A stretch of 64,000 nucleotides of DNA from Apteryx mantelli (GCF_036417845.1 NC_089984.1:29795447-29859446), one strand, 5' to 3'; shown: positions 13,001 to 26,092, counted from the first letter of the stretch. Program-made: numbers and translations. Notes: a model not told the origin generated them from the letters alone.

Positions 13001-13999
13001 AAGCCATATCAAATTAAAGCCTTTTTACAATGGGCTTGAGCAAGGCACTGATGCTAGCAGAAGCTGGTGGGCATTACAGCCTGTGGCAACCTAAGCTGGA
13101 ACCCTAGCTGGAAAACCCTTTTTAAGATAGGATGCTGCTTGCTCTGCTGGAAGGAGCTGCAAGTGCCTGCTCTACCCAGCCTGGCTTCCCTGGCCCACCC
13201 AGGGCTGGTGTTTGGCTCTATTGGGATGATGCTCATGTTTCCATAGCCTTGCAGGGAAGGGGAAGCTCTGCTGTCTAATACATCAAAAACAAAGGTTGTG
13301 TTTAGGGAGCTTCCTTTCCTTGAGACCATTCCCCCCATAACCAGGGCTTGGGACAGTTACATGAGCCCCATTTCCACAAGGAAGAACGTGGGCAGCCCCC
13401 ACACCACCTCTGACCTTTCTTCCAGATGCTGGACTGATCTCTGTAGGAGCAAGCCCAGAGCAGAGCAGGGACAGCAAAAAGGACAGCCAGCCCTCCTGTG
13501 CTTGCTTTTAAAGGCAACCCCGGGGCGGTGAGGGTAGAGCAGGGCAGGGCTGCCCAGGTGAAGCTGATTTAGGAAGGGCTGTGGGTGGGAAGGTCTCTTG
13601 GGGGTTTCTGTTGTTGTTTTTTTCTGTCTCACTCTCCCAGAAAGTCACTGACTAGGAAACAAAAAGGCTGAAGTTGAGATTGGAGCCATCAGGGAAACCA
13701 AATCCCAGGTGAAGATGTGTTTGGCTCTAATATGCTTTGCCGGTGAGGCAGTTTGGGGTGTGAGCTTTGGGACTGTGAGCAAGGAAGGAGCTTTAACCTG
13801 TCCTTGCAAGCATACTGTGATGGCCTTGTCCTGGGAGGCTGCTTCAAGGCTGTGCCTCTGCCTAATGCCCCTGTAGTCTCAGCTTGGAGGGCACGAGGCA
13901 AAGCGAGCCCTGGGTCCGCGCGCCTTCGCAGCCGGCTCAGCCAGCCTTGGCTCCGCAAAACCCAGAGCCAGCACCCCTGCCTGCTTTCAGTGACTGATA
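10021..13999. other. Intergenic stretch without recognised features
   Basis: Moderate-GC sequence. Open frames of about 100-135 codons occur on both strands, none with family resemblance or splice context. No transposon, RNA gene or strong motif cluster was seen. Confidence 0.4.
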
Positions 14000-14235
14000 T
14001 GGGGAGCCCGGTGCTTTTATTAAACTCTTTGCTTCCTGTTTTAAGCTTAATAATAAATTGCATGTCACATTATGGCTGTGTTTATTAAAACCCATTGGCG
14101 TGGGCTCTGCTCTGCAACAGCATTTGAATTATTGAAAGCAACCCCCCGTGGAGACCTATTTGCTGCAAACGCAGGAGGATTTATTTCCATTTTATTTATC
14201 AGATGGCATAAGTGCTGGGTGGAGGCGGGGAAGTG
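14000..14235. promoter_or_regulatory. Enhancer-like island 6
   Basis: A dense AT-rich element contains a repeated TTTATTAAA word (CTTTTATTAAACTC and GTGTTTATTAAAACCC), the 10-bp palindrome TTAAGCTTAA (14,041-14,050), AATAATAAATTGCATGTCAC, and GAGGATTTATTTCCATTTTA. It is bounded sharply by GC-rich DNA. Non-coding. This is one of the two strongest islands left of KAZALD1. Confidence 0.45.
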
Positions 14236-16099
14236 CCCTTGCTCTTTTCTCTCTGTCTGAACCCGCACAGCAGGGTGAAATGGTGCTATGTGGAGGCCAC
14301 AAGGGAATGGCTCCAGGATGGGGACCAGTTCGGGACAGAAGTCATGGGTGTAGCTGGCGCTCTGCCCCACATGCCTCCCTGATGCTGATTTAGTCCCTAA
14401 CACCTGGTCACTTTGAGCCTCAGTTTACCCATGAGCAAAGCGAGGTTGCAGTGGTGCAAGTTTCCTTCCGGAGTGACCAGCATTTGGCTCAGGAGTGCTG
14501 AGATCCCCATCAGAAACCATCGAATTCCCAGTGGGAGATGCCAACAGCACTGGGGGATGGGCAGGCTGCCCACGAGGGGTTTTGACCATTTTGCAGCCCC
14601 GATTTGAAGTGCACAGCGAGGGCAACAGCTGAGCATCTCCAGGCTATGCCCCGTCCGAGCTGTCTGTTTCTTCCACCGCAGCCGCCCAAAGTCGGTGCGA
14701 AGGAGATGTTCTGCTTCCCGCAAGCCTCCCCGGGGTGGTTAAATGCCCCACATCCCTAGGGCCTGCGTCGCCCTGCAGCGAGGCACAGCTGCTCCCCGGG
14801 GCCTCGGGGGACAGCAAGGAGGGGACGGTGTGGGACTGGCAGTGCCTGCAAGCCCAAAGGGTGCATAAGGCTGAATTCAGGCACCTTCACTGTCTGTCCA
14901 GCCGCCTGCAGGTCACAGCGTGGCTGGGGGCTTTGCCAGGAGATGGCACTGTTTAGCGGCTAATCACTCCGGTGGCCCAAATCTGGACTCCGGGATGGAG
15001 TCCCAGATGTTTCTCCTGCTTTGGTCCAGGGACAGGGGCAGGTCGCAGCATCCCAGCTCTCTCGGGACACCCTCTGCCCACGGCAGCCTCTGCATCAGAG
15101 GGGAAGCCAGGCTGCCCTGCCGGGAGGCTGGAGCCATATTCCCCTGTACGCCTGGCTGGCAGCAGCGGCCAGGAGTCAGGGCGAAGCCGTGGTGCCCGCA
15201 AGGCTTAACCCCAGCCTCCCGGCCCTGCTCCCCTTCCCCTCGGGCTGCCAGGGCTGGGCACTGCTGGGGAGGCTGCGCACCCCCAGGCGTCACGGCCCGC
15301 CCATGGGCATCCTTCCAGCTCTTCCTCTCACCGGTCCCATCCTTCGCTCTGTGCTAGAGATGAGCGATAGGACCGACTTCGCTGGGTACCCCCAGCCCAC
15401 CCACTTCCCTCCACGCCAACCCCTTTGGTGAATGTCCCAGCCAGGCTGGGACCCTGCCCCAGGATCTGGCCTCGAGGCTCCGTCCCATCCCTTGGGAAGG
15501 GTGAAGGACAGCAGCAGCCTGTTCTCACCAGTGGACCATCTTTGTCTTCCAGATCTGGTGGGATTTTGACAGCAGACCACAAAACGCAGTGGTTTGATGG
15601 CTGCTCCTGGTGCATGCCTCCAGGCATGCTCTGGGCAGCACTGGGGAGCTGGCAAGGGATGGGGCAGGCACCGGGGGTGTCGGGCTGGCTGGTAGGGGAC
15701 CGTGGCACCCTGGTGTGACCCCTGGATCAGCCACTGACCATCTTTGTGGCCTCCTGGCCCACAGCGGTCCCTGGAGCAGTCTGGGGCACACAGCAGTGAT
15801 GGATGTATCCCACCCTGGAGGCAGGAGTGATGGGATGAGCCAAAGTCCCGCTGGCAGCCTGTAGCATGGACTGAACGCAAGAAGCACCGGTGTGGGGCTG
15901 AAAACACCTGATCTGGAGCCTTTAGAGGAGCTGTTTTAGCTGAATTTCCCCCATAGCACCAAAATCTGCAAGTACCCAACAGCGGTGGCCAAAATGTTTG
16001 CTCCGGCAGAGCAAGGCCACTTCTGTGCCTGCCCCCGCAATGGTTTGGGGTCTGATGCCTTTTAACACCATATTTTTGGCTGCCGTTAGCTTGTGTTTT

Positions 16100-18200
16100 G
16101 GGGCTCTTTCAGGTGCCGGTAGGGTGAGCCCCTCTTTTTTTGCCCTCCGCCTTGCCGTGACCTTCGGTGCCTGGGGATGCGTGTGCACCCGGCGGCCGGG
16201 AGGTGCCGGGGGTCGGCGCCTGCCCGGGGCCGGCAGCCACGTTAGCGTTTCCCGGTCCAGCGGGCCGACCCCAGCCCTGACGTCAGCGCGACATCTGGGC
16301 CGCGCTGCTGCGGCGAGCGCAGGCAGCTGGGCTGGCAGGCGCTGCTCGGGCCCCCACCCACGGCCGCGCCGCCGCGGGCCGGGATCCCGCCGCAGACAGC
16401 GGGGCGGCAGGGGAGGGATTCGGCCCCGGATGCTGCCAGAGGGTGGAGGTGCTCCAGGGCTGGGCACCGGTCCCCAGGGACAGGCTCCCCCCGTCCCCAT
16501 ATGGACACCAGGCGATGCTCGGCCTGCAGACACCGGGAGAGGTGCCCTCCCTCCCTCCCTCCCTCCATGCGCTCTCTGGGATTTGGGGACACCCCAGGGC
16601 AGCCCCGGTGCTGGCGGGAGAGGGGCGAGGAGCTCCCAGCAGGGCTGGGGCTGCGGGAAGCAGCCGAGCAGCTCGCGGCAGAGCTGCCCAAACGTTTTGA
16701 GAGGCAACAAATAACCTCAATTAAGCTCTGTGGCAGTGACCGATTCCAGCTGTGCAGGGATATTGGCTCCTTTAATTTTTCAGTGGCTGCAAGCGGCGAG
16801 GTCAGGAGCCAGCGCAGGGGCCCTGGAGACCCCGCCAGCCCCCTCCGTGCCCCTGGGGCTGCTCTGCTCCGCCTGCACCCGCCACGTCCCCACCGTCCTT
16901 CGAGGCCCCTTGGCCTCAGGAGGTGACAGCATCCCCCGGCCATAGCTGCCGGGTGCGGAGCTGAGGACCGATGCCAAAAGGCGAATGATCGCCCCTGCCC
17001 AGGGATCGCCGCGCAGAGCCTCGGCACACGGAGAGCCAGTCTCGCACCCCCAGCCCCGGGCAGGCTCCGACCGCAGGCGCCGCGACCTGGATTCGTGCCG
17101 GCGCGGGCAGGGCTGGCAAGGGGAGAGCTGGCCCCGGGGAGGGTTGGCATGGCAGCCCTGGCGGGCGGCCAGGCCAGGCGGCCCGGCGAGCGGGTCCGGC
17201 CGGGCGCCTCGTCTCGCCTGCCGAAACGCCGGGACGCTCTCGGGTTTCCCGGCCACGGCCTCGGCCTGAACGTGGCCCAATTCCACCAAGCGCGTCGTGC
17301 GCGAGCGAGGGCAAGGGGGGGCGAGGACCGGTGAAAATGGCCCAGGTTCTCCAAAAACAGGTTCTCCACCCAAAAAATAGGAAATAACAGCAAAGAAGGG
17401 ACAATCCCCACCGCCCACGGACACAGGTTGGATGCCATGGCAGGGCACGCAGGAGGGTCCCAGCCCCTCTGCGCCACGGCAGACCCACCGCGGGCTTGTC
17501 CCCAAGCTGCCACCAGTCAGGAGCATCCGCCGACCCTTGGGCTCTTCGCAGCGCTGCACAGAGTGGGCTTCACCCTCTTTCGCGGAGAGGAGCAGCCCCA
17601 GCTCCCTCACTTCTGCCAGGAGGGAAGAAGAGCTTGCTAACGGAGGGGAAGGGGCGCAGGATGCCGGCCCCCGCGGACACGCGCGACGGCAGGCGCTGCT
17701 GGCGGCGTCCCCGGCAGGCTGCGGAGCAGGGGCTGCGCCTCCAGCCGCACCGGCTGCAGGAATTTCGGTCCGCTGCCAACTCCAGACAAATCCCTTTTAT
17801 TTGGTAGCTCAGGTTTTGACGCCGTAATTGCCCCGTCTGAGCCAGCTCTCGAGAGAAAGAGGAAGAAAAGAGGAAAGCTGCCCGGTCGCAGCCTGCCCGC
17901 TCCCGCTGGGGACGGGCCAAGCCCTTCCCTTTGGGGTCTGGCTTTGCGCCTCAGCTCAAGACCTCCCTGAGCCGGGCCTGGGTAACCAGGAGCAGTTTGG
18001 CCCACAGGGAGCCCTGCGCTCACAGCCCTGCGGGTCCCGCGATCGCTGCTGGTTTGGGGGGGCAAAGCGCCCCTTGAATGTGAGCTCTGCCCCGGGACGC
18101 CCGCGGGGAAGGGCCCTCCCCAGCCTGCGCGGGGCACGGAGCAGCATCCTGATGCGAGACGGACCGGGGGGGCCTGCAGGGGAGGGGGCCCGACCCATGG
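16100..18200. promoter_or_regulatory. CpG-rich block without an assigned gene
   Basis: About 2 kb of very CpG-dense DNA contains a full palindromic CRE, TGACGTCA (16,278-16,285), and many GC boxes. It also holds a small AT-rich core at 16,700-16,790 (GCAACAAATAACCTCAATTA; CCTTTAATTTTTCAGTGG). Long open frames on both strands are compositional. It lies 0.8-3 kb beyond the KAZALD1 stop, so it is not that gene's promoter. A promoter for an unannotated transcript, or a CpG-rich regulatory element of the TLX1 domain, is possible. Confidence 0.4.
17796..17801 (-). terminator. KAZALD1: Candidate KAZALD1 poly(A) signal
   Basis: AATAAA on the minus strand, about 1.23 kb below the stop codon. It is the only canonical hexamer noticed in the first 1.3 kb downstream. 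The downstream GU-rich context is weak, so the 3' end could lie elsewhere. Confidence 0.3.
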
Positions 18201-19032
18201 CAGGACCCCCCCCGTGAGCGCTGGGGCAGGCACAGAACTCCTTTGCCCGCAAAGCAAGGCAAAACCCGATGTTTTCGCACCCTCTCTCACCCCTAGAATA
18301 ATCCTGGCAGATACGGGACGGTCAGGGTCAGCCTGCGTCAGCTTTGACCTACACGAGTATTTTACTAGCATTAACTGGCACGTCAGAACAGAGAGCTGCT
18401 TGGGAGGGGAAGCACGAAGTCGGTCTGGAAAGGCCAAAGCGGTTCTGACCACGCCGGTGTTTGGGCCAGCGTCGTCCGGGGGAGCAAAGACAGCGGCGAA
18501 AACCGCAAACATCCGGTTTCTCAAATCACTCCTTCGGTGGTTAAAAACTCAGTGGGAAAGAGGGATGTTTGGGCAACAAGGTCCCTTGGCCCTGGGGAGG
18601 GAGCAGGGCTGTCTCCTGCCCTCGGCGGGCGCAGATCGGCCCCGGGGGTGACGCACCGAGCGCCGCCGCCGGTGTCCAGCCCTCCGCACCGGCTTCCCCG
18701 GGACCCTTCGCGCAGGGCCCCCGGAGGCCAGCGGCAGCTCGGTGGGATTTCCCAGCAGAGCAGCCAAGAGCGGTACCCACGGTGGCCACGCGCACTGTCC
18801 CCGGGGATAGCCAGCCCCCCGAGGCCCCACAGCATCCCCGGCAAAGGCGCGTGTCACGCTGTCCCCCACCCCGAGGAAGAGGCTCCTGGGCCAGGACTGG
18901 TCAGAGAAGGAGTTTTGGGCTGGGGGATGTCCTCTCCGGAGACGTCCCCGTGCCCCGGGAACGGCCACCGCGGGGCAAGGCCGGACTCTCTCCCAAACGG
19001 TGATCTCCGCAGCCGCCTGTCCCGTCTCCAGG

Positions 19033-22000
19033 CTAGTAATAGTCCTCCTCGCTCTCCCCATAGTCCTCAGGCGTCGTGCGGGGCTTCGGCAGGGAAAAGC
19101 CCGTCAGGTTGAGCTGGTCTGAAACGGCAGCGCAGGGACGAAGTGTCATTGCCCCCCCCCGGGTGCACGCTCAGCCCCCTTCTCCCAGGGGCAGGGGGTC
19201 CCCGATACGCCCCGATTCCCAGGGACCAAAGGCGAGCCGGGGCCAGGCTGCTTGCTGGGGCACCGTCACGCATGGCCCCACGGCTCCTTGGCCCAGGACT
19301 GCCAGCCCCACAGCGCCCACTACACCAGTGCAACCTGCCCATGGATCCCCTCCTCATCCCTGCAAGAACGGGCTATACTGGTGAGGCTGGGGGATGCCTC
19401 AGTTTTCCTTCTCCCTTAGCAGAGCCCTCCAAGCCCTTCATCCAGGGAAAACCCATGCAGGAGAGCCCGCTGCAGACCCCGAGTAGCCCCATCGCCTCGG
19501 GAAGCCCTCAGCGAGCGGTGGCAGGGGATGGGGACAAGGGCACGGTGTCCCTGTGCTCACCTGGCGTGAGGACGGTCAGGCTGGCTAACGCCACCACCTC
19601 GCCGACCTTGTTCCTGGCGAAGCAGCGGTAGGTGCCTTCGTCTGTCACACGTACGCCCTGGATCTGGAGCCAGCCGGTCACTTCATATTTCTGGGGGCCG
19701 CCCCTGAACTGCAAGAGGAGGGGGCTTTCCGTTAGCCCAGGGGCTAGGAGAGTCCCGCGCGGGATTTCCCACCAGGCTGCACTGGGAGGGATGGGAAAGG
19801 TGACGCAGGCCCAGGGAAACTCTCTGTTCCCCCCTAAGCACCACTCCAGGGGCAGGCACGGACCCCTGGATGCAGACCTTCCCCTTTCCCACTGCCCAAG
19901 GAGGGCCAGGTGAGGGGACACCTCATTGCAGGCGGGTGCAGCCTGCGGGAGGGCCCGGGATCGCTTTCTTTGAGCAGGACCCCTGTCGTGAGGTCCCTGG
20001 GGACATGCCCCAGATGCCTGGATGTGCCCCAGGTCACCATGATCCCCAGGGGCAGCAGCACCCTGCGGAGGGAGGATGCAGAGATGGGTGTGGAGTCCAG
20101 TGTGGACAGTTTAACTTGAAAGAAACATCACTAAAACGTTGGACAAATAGGTCTCCATCATGTTGCTCCTGCCCCACAAGTGAGTTTCATGCCCACGTCC
20201 ATCCTGGGGGCTGAGGCCAGGGTCCCAGCAGGGCCGGTCCCCACCAGCCCTGCTCCAGGGGCCAAGCAGAGCAGCAGAGCAACATCCCCTCGCCAGGGCT
20301 CTAACAGCGAGTCAACGATCTAATAGGTCCTTCTGGCTCTCGTCCTCGGACACAGCTCCGTCACTTGGACACGGCTCAGGCAAGGGCAGGACGTCCAGCC
20401 AGAGCTAGGTTACATCTAAAGGGTCGAGCTATTCTGCCGACGGGGTGCTGGGCTCTCCCTTCCGCTGGGCTACAAGCCAGGCGCTGCCGGCAATGTGGAA
20501 AAGCCACGTCAGCGGGTCAGAAAAGGCTGTGTTTGGGTGAGTGGGACAGGGCGTACAGGGCGGTGAGATGGAGGTGGGGAGGTGGCCAGCCACCACTGGC
20601 AAACTGGCAGAAGGACCTGCAGGAGAGAGGTGAGGTCCCCCCACAAACTCTGCTGGGGTTTCACATGAGGCATGGCCAGCCCTGGAGGAGACCGGAGTTC
20701 CCCGATTCGGGAGCCAGCAAGGTCCCAGGGCTGCTGCAACTCCAAGCATGTAATCTTCTGTTTGTCTCCAGCAAGAAATAACCTTTTCCTGACCCAGCTG
20801 GGCTGCAGCTGGGTTGCAGGCTGCTATTATGGCCGAGGGTGGAGGACAGCTGAGTTTCCTCCAGCACTTGACACCAGCCGGCTAGCCTTGCCTGGAGAGA
20901 AGGTCCTTGACTGGACGCTGTGATGGGGTACGGGGTAGCATGAAGGTCAGACCCGATGGAAGGGGACTGCCACATCCCCCCGCAACGGTGCTGGGTCCTG
21001 CCTGCTTCCCTGGCTCCCCCATCCACCCGACCGTAGTTTCCTCCTCGCTGGTTGCTAACAGTGGTGCACGGCCTCCTGCACCTCTGCCCGCACCCGCTAA
21101 TAGCTGGGTACGGCCCGGCTGGCTGCCACCGGCACTTCCTCTGCACTATATTTGGGGCCAGCCGTGGGCAGGTTGCTGACCCTCTGGGTGTGCCGGCATA
21201 GGAGGGAGCCCTGCTCGGAGTGAAGGGCACAGAAAAGCACAGGGACTCTCTGAGCCTCCTTGCAGGATTGTAGGATAATTCAGGTTGGAAGGGGCCTCAG
21301 GAGGTCTTCTAGTCCATTGAATGAAGCCAGCAGGCAAAGCAAACAAAAGACTTCCTCCCACAGGGAGTGAAGCTAGGGAACTCCTTGCTGCAGGACACTC
21401 CGGATGCTAGATAAGGTGTATGAGTTCAAAAACAGCTGGAGAAATTTGCAGAAGAAAGTTATGTTGATATCTCCTACCCCCAAGACACCAGCTCTGGCTC
21501 AGCTCTGTGGTCACCTCTTTTCATCCCAGGCATCCAGGTTCGGCCACGTGCAAAGGGTGACCACCTGGAGGTGCTGGTCGCCCAGGAGCTCTGGGAAGGG
21601 CTTGGCCACCCTGGGTCTGGGTGCAGGGCTCCAAGCAAACCCCTTACCTGGACAGAGATGTGGGGGTCATCTCCTGGCAGCAGCATCTCTGTGCCATCCT
21701 TCCTCCATTCGATGGACGCCATGGGGTACGCAAAGACCTCGCAGCCAAAGATGACGTCCTGCCCGGTGATGTTCCACGTGTCGTAGGGAGGAGATGTGAT
21801 CTGAGGCTCTGGGTGATGGAGAGTGGAAGGGGGTGAGATAGGAGGTCAGCGTGGGCTCAGCCAAGACACCAGAGCCGCAGGGGGAGAGGTCCCACCACTC
21901 AGCCGGTCTCTCAGGACCTTGCGGGTCCCCTGATGCCTGGCAGTGCTGGCGAGGGGGACACAGCAGGGCCTGGCACAGAGCTCCCAGCACGGGAGAGAGG

Positions 22001-24830
22001 ATGGAGCCCATCCCACCGGGGCCATTTGCAGGGATGCAGGGCAGGAGGCAGTGGACATCCCACATTCAGCACAGGACAGGCCTGGGGTGGGAGAGCCAGG
22101 GCCACCTCTGCACCCGCTGCCTACATCCCTGGGCCTGCCGGCTTGCACCCACCAGGGCTGTGCTGCTGCGGGCAGGGTGCTCAGGCCGGGTGCTGGGCCC
22201 CCGGCGAGCACGCAGCCCCTCGCTTGCAAGAGGAGCCAAGGGCTGCTGGAATTTCCTGCCCTGGCCCTGGTCCTTGCCACAAAACCAGCCCCTCTCCCTT
22301 GCCTGGGTCTCCCAAGAACGGTCCCAGCTCTGAAACGTGTCCAAGAGCAACAGGCGGCTCGTGTCCCGATGGGAGAAGCATGTGGCGAGGGCTTTTGTTG
22401 CTGATGCCGCAAAATAAGCCCATCGGCCCACAGCGGGGGAGAAGGGGCAGCCACGGACAAGTCCCGCATCCCCCGTCAGCTCCAGCGCACCCCCCCGGTG
22501 GTGGGGCAGCGAGGCTGCGGTCGGCCCGGGGTGGACGGCTCTCCTGCTTTCTTGTTTGACCTCTCCTCGGTCCCAGCACCCTGCACTCGGCAGCCCTGCG
22601 GCCCCAGGGATGCCCATGCCCCGGCTTTTGGGGTCTGTCAGTGATGCCGGGTGCATGTCCAAGCGAGAGCTGCGCAGGGCTTCCGGCGGCTGCCTGCAGA
22701 CTCAGGCACGCGCCAGGGAGCAGGCCAGAGTCGATGGGGCTACCTGGCATGGAAAAAGCACTGGAAAAAGGCTTGGACTGTCTCCTGCTTTTTAAAACTC
22801 AGCAGGCAATAGTGGAAATGGTTGAATAATAACAGCAATGCTACAAATCAAAGCTTTTGTGTGGAATGGGAGCGCGTTTCTCCTGCAGAGGAAAGGCAGA
22901 AGGGAACTGGACAGCTGAGGAAAGGGAAGAGGGTCCTGCGTGGCCGGCACAGCCTGATCCCCTAACACGATGCTTCTCCTCCTTTCTGGATGCACGACCC
23001 CCCCTTTTTTCTCGCCTGTCCTGGAGCAGCACCACGAGTGAGCAGCAGCCGGGTCCTCATGGGGGGAGCTGACGCTAGCAGCCCCCCCTGGGACAGATAG
23101 CCAGCCGGGGACCCCGGCTGCTGCCGGCGACGAAAGGCAGAGCGCAGTCATCTGGGTGGTGGCAAAGGCTTGCAGCCAACAGTTACAGCTGCTTTGGAGG
23201 AGTCCATGACCAAGCTAAACGCGGAGTGAGCAGCTCAGGGCTCTCACCCAGCTTGAAACTAGTCGGGGGGAGAAGAAGATCAATTGACTTTCAGCCGAAT
23301 CGGACCTCTGCTCTGGCCCTGGGATCATGACGGCAATTAGAGGGAGTTAGCAGTTCCCCGGCTGACATACATAGCCAATATCTCCATGTTTCAGGCCCCT
23401 TCCTGGGAGGAACAGAGCTGCTGCCAGCAAGGAGAGCAATTCCTACCCCGGCCCGAACAGGGATCCCAACCCACGGCACGAGAGGATCCTGTCTCGGCAG
23501 GCAGGAGAGGATGACACCTCCAAATACACCTGGGGGAAAAACCCGAGGAGACAAGGAGCTACAGAAAATATAGGCAACCTTGGCCGCCCTTGGACTGTGG
23601 GGATTGCGCTGTGCGACACTGGTGCGGGGCCTCCCCAAAACAGACTCTCCCCCCCGGCCCTGGCCCCCAAACCCAAGCAGAGTTTTAAATGGGGGATGGA
23701 AAGCACACCACCAAGTTAAACTGACCCAGGTTTCCATTTGCAGGAGGAAGATCTCGGGGAGGGAGCAGGGAAGCCGTATTTCTTGGGAGCGACAAGACAA
23801 GCGTGCACCAAGTCAGCCCTATTTCCAACAATGCTGTGCCGAAGCCAAGAATTCGCTAACAATTCCCTGGAACTTTCCCATGCGTTTCAGCAGGATTTTC
23901 TGCTTCCCATAAATTCTGCACTGTCTTGGCAAAGCTGCTTCCAGACCTTTACCGGCCAGATCCTCACGGGCTGCCCCGGAGCAGCGGAGTGGGAAGAGCC
24001 ACAGGGGCCCCGCGAGGTGGGGACCTGCCGCTGTTGGGATCCGTGTGTCCATTCCCCATCCGCTGAGCCATGTGAGCAGATGGCAATGGTGCAGGGCTGC
24101 TGGGTCCATGTGGACACACAGGCGAAATATTTCGATTAGGTCCCCCTGCTCGTCCCTTCCTGAGAGCCGGGAGCAGCCCCAGTGGAAGCAGCCCATGCAC
24201 CCTCACGCATCTGGAGATTCCAGATCCCCCCACATCTGGAGATGCCTGATCCTGCATTGCAGCGGGAAGAGGATGCTTCCCTGGGACACAAGCCTCCCTC
24301 CCCCTGCCCCACCAGCTCCGCTCGCTACCTGACTCGCAGGGGCCCTCGTGAGCCACGGTGAGGTTGGCGTCGGGGTGGGCATGGGCGACCTCCAGGAACC
24401 TGCAGATCTGGGCGTAGGTTTTCCCGTCGGAGCCGCACAAGGCCAAGTGGGAGAGGCAGGCGCACTGGGGCTCGGGCACTTCTCCACGCCGCAGGTCCCC
24501 GGCGTCCAGCCGGCACTCCAGGTGCTCCCCGCACTTGCCGTAGAAGTGGTTGGTGTTGTCCAGGTCACAGATCTGTCCCTCCAGGTTGGCACACTCCCAG
24601 CAGCAGTCGCAGGCGTCCCGCACCGTGCCAGCCAGGCACCCACGCGGCACAGGGCACTCCTCCGGCCGGCACTCAGCGCAGCCCTCCCCTTCCTCCAGCA
24701 GCCGTTGCCAGCCCCGCTGCAGGTAGTCGGAGGTGCTGGGAAAAGCCCGGCCCGGCTGGAGCAAAGCCCAGTGCAAAAAGAGCAAGGAAAGCACGAGGCA
24801 AGAGCAGCTCAGGGTCTTGGCTTCGGACAT
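19033..24830 (-). CDS. KAZALD1: KAZALD1, secreted IGFBP/Kazal/Ig protein (complete, 4 coding exons)
   Basis: Coding exons in transcript order are 24329-24830, 21648-21808, 19561-19708 and 19033-19118. Together they give 897 bp and 298 residues, close to the human protein at about 304. The start is followed by a hydrophobic signal peptide (about residues 8-29). Next come a Cys-rich IGFBP-type module containing CDCCWEC (about 48-90), a Kazal module with CGSDGKTYAQIC, and an Ig domain split over exons 2 and 3 (FGCEVFAYPMASIEW, then DEGTYRCFARN). The short acidic tail ends EEDYY, a plausible tyrosine-sulfation site. N-glycosylation sequons are seen at NLT, NIT and NLT. Phases are consistent at all junctions, with canonical GT/AG. 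The family is secreted to the extracellular matrix and has been linked to bone and regeneration biology. Protease inhibition by its single atypical Kazal module is not established. Its neighbours are SFXN3 upstream and the TLX1-side intergenic DNA downstream. Confidence 0.95.
21260..21470 (-). mobile_element. CR1-like LINE 3'-end fragment(s) in a KAZALD1 intron
   Basis: The plus strand reads ATTCAGGTTGGAAGGGGCCT, followed by a CTCAGGAGGTCTTCTAGTCCA-like segment. This is the reverse complement of the familiar CR1/L3 3' end, so the element lies on the minus strand, the same direction as the host gene. A second block at about 21,420-21,460 (TTCAAAAACAGCTGGAG...) resembles a recurrent amniote LINE tail in the opposite orientation, so two fragments may abut. 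Both are short and degenerate with no coding region. The position is KAZALD1 intron 2 (19,709-21,647). Confidence 0.65.
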
Positions 24831-24929
24831 CCTCGCTGCAGGTCCCCAAATGCGGTCCCACCATCACTTGGACACGGACCTTCGGCACTGTGCTGGCCTC
24901 CCTGGCTAGGGCTGAGGAGCCATCCTGGC
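24831..24929 (-). other. KAZALD1: KAZALD1 5' UTR segment contiguous with exon 1
   Basis: Immediately upstream of the start codon, a pyrimidine-rich tract ending in TTGCAG on the minus strand places a splice acceptor at 24930-24931. The 99 bp between it and the ATG would therefore be 5' UTR. It pairs with the perfect donor at 26091-26092. This is inferred from splice signals only; no transcript was available. Confidence 0.5.
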
Positions 24930-26092
24930 CTGCAAGGAGGGAGGGCGCGTTACCCATGCGGAGAGCATTTCCCATCCCTCTGGCTCCCGGCCGGCTTGGC
25001 AATGCTGCGTGATGTGCAAGCGTACGAGGGAGACTTGGGCCCAGCCTCCCCTGGCACCTAGTCCCACAGCTACATCCTTCCCATCCTGCCGTTCCCACCT
25101 CCCACCAAGCTCTTAAACCAGGCTCCTGCCATGGGATGCTGAGCGGGGGGCTGAAACGTTCACTTCCCCCTAGGAAACTTTGTGAAACCCCCAGTTATCT
25201 CACAGACAGCTGCAGCTGAGCATGGGGGAACTCAGTGCACAAGTGGACAGTCAGTGGCAGGGCAGCAGACCCAGCGTGGTCAGACTGCGCTGGCACACCG
25301 GGGTCCCTGTGTCACACCCCCCCCCCCCCCGGGCAAGCAGAGCGCCCTGCTTCCCGCTTCTGCCAGGGGACCTCAGACCCCGTCCCTGTCCCTGGAGGGG
25401 CTGGTGATGAACCGAGCCCCTTCGCAAGCATCCCTCAGCCCCCGAATTACGCCCCTGCTGCCTTCCCCTGTGAACCTACCGTCACCTGCGCGGCCACCCA
25501 GCACACACGAGTCAGGGCTGGGGAGGGAGCCCAGGCGTCCGGGCTGCCCAGCTGCAAGCAGCAAGCCGCCAGCTCCGGCCCCCCCCGCAGCCCCAGCCGG
25601 CTCTAACCCCCAGATCCCGGTGCTTCCCCGGCCCGCGGCCGCCCAACGCAGCCCACAGCTGGGGTGGGGGGCGATGGGGGGCAGCGGGGCCGGCGGGTTG
25701 GCAAGGTTACCCAGACCCCCGGGGGGGACAAAAGCTCCTGGGGACTGCAAAGCTTCGCCCTGTTTACCAGGGCCCCCGGGGCACGGCGGGCAGGAGGGGG
25801 CAGGGGGTGCTGAGCCGAGCCCCCCTCCAGCCCTCCCTACCCCGGGCGTTCAGGACGAGCCCTTGGAAAGGCTCCAGCCCCGAACGGGGAAGGGGATGGG
25901 GACGGGGGGCCAGAAAAGGGGAAAACACGCACAGAGTTGGTCGCCGGCTCCCCGTGCCTGGGGAGCTCCGGAGCCAGCCGAGGGCCGGCTTTGGGGTGCT
26001 TTGGGGGTGCCGGCTGAGCCCAGGGGAAGGGGCAGCCCAGGGTCCCCCAAGCGCCACGGGCGCGAGCTGCCCACCCGCGCGCCGTCACTTAC

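Noticed and set aside
16242-17610. 423- and 276-codon open frames, minus strand, in the CpG block
   Set aside because: Low-complexity and mutually overlapping, without splice context or a recognisable domain.
1-17780. TLX1 or another coding gene in the left intergenic region
   Set aside because: No homeodomain-coding exon or phase-consistent exon chain was found. TLX1 is presumably beyond position 1.
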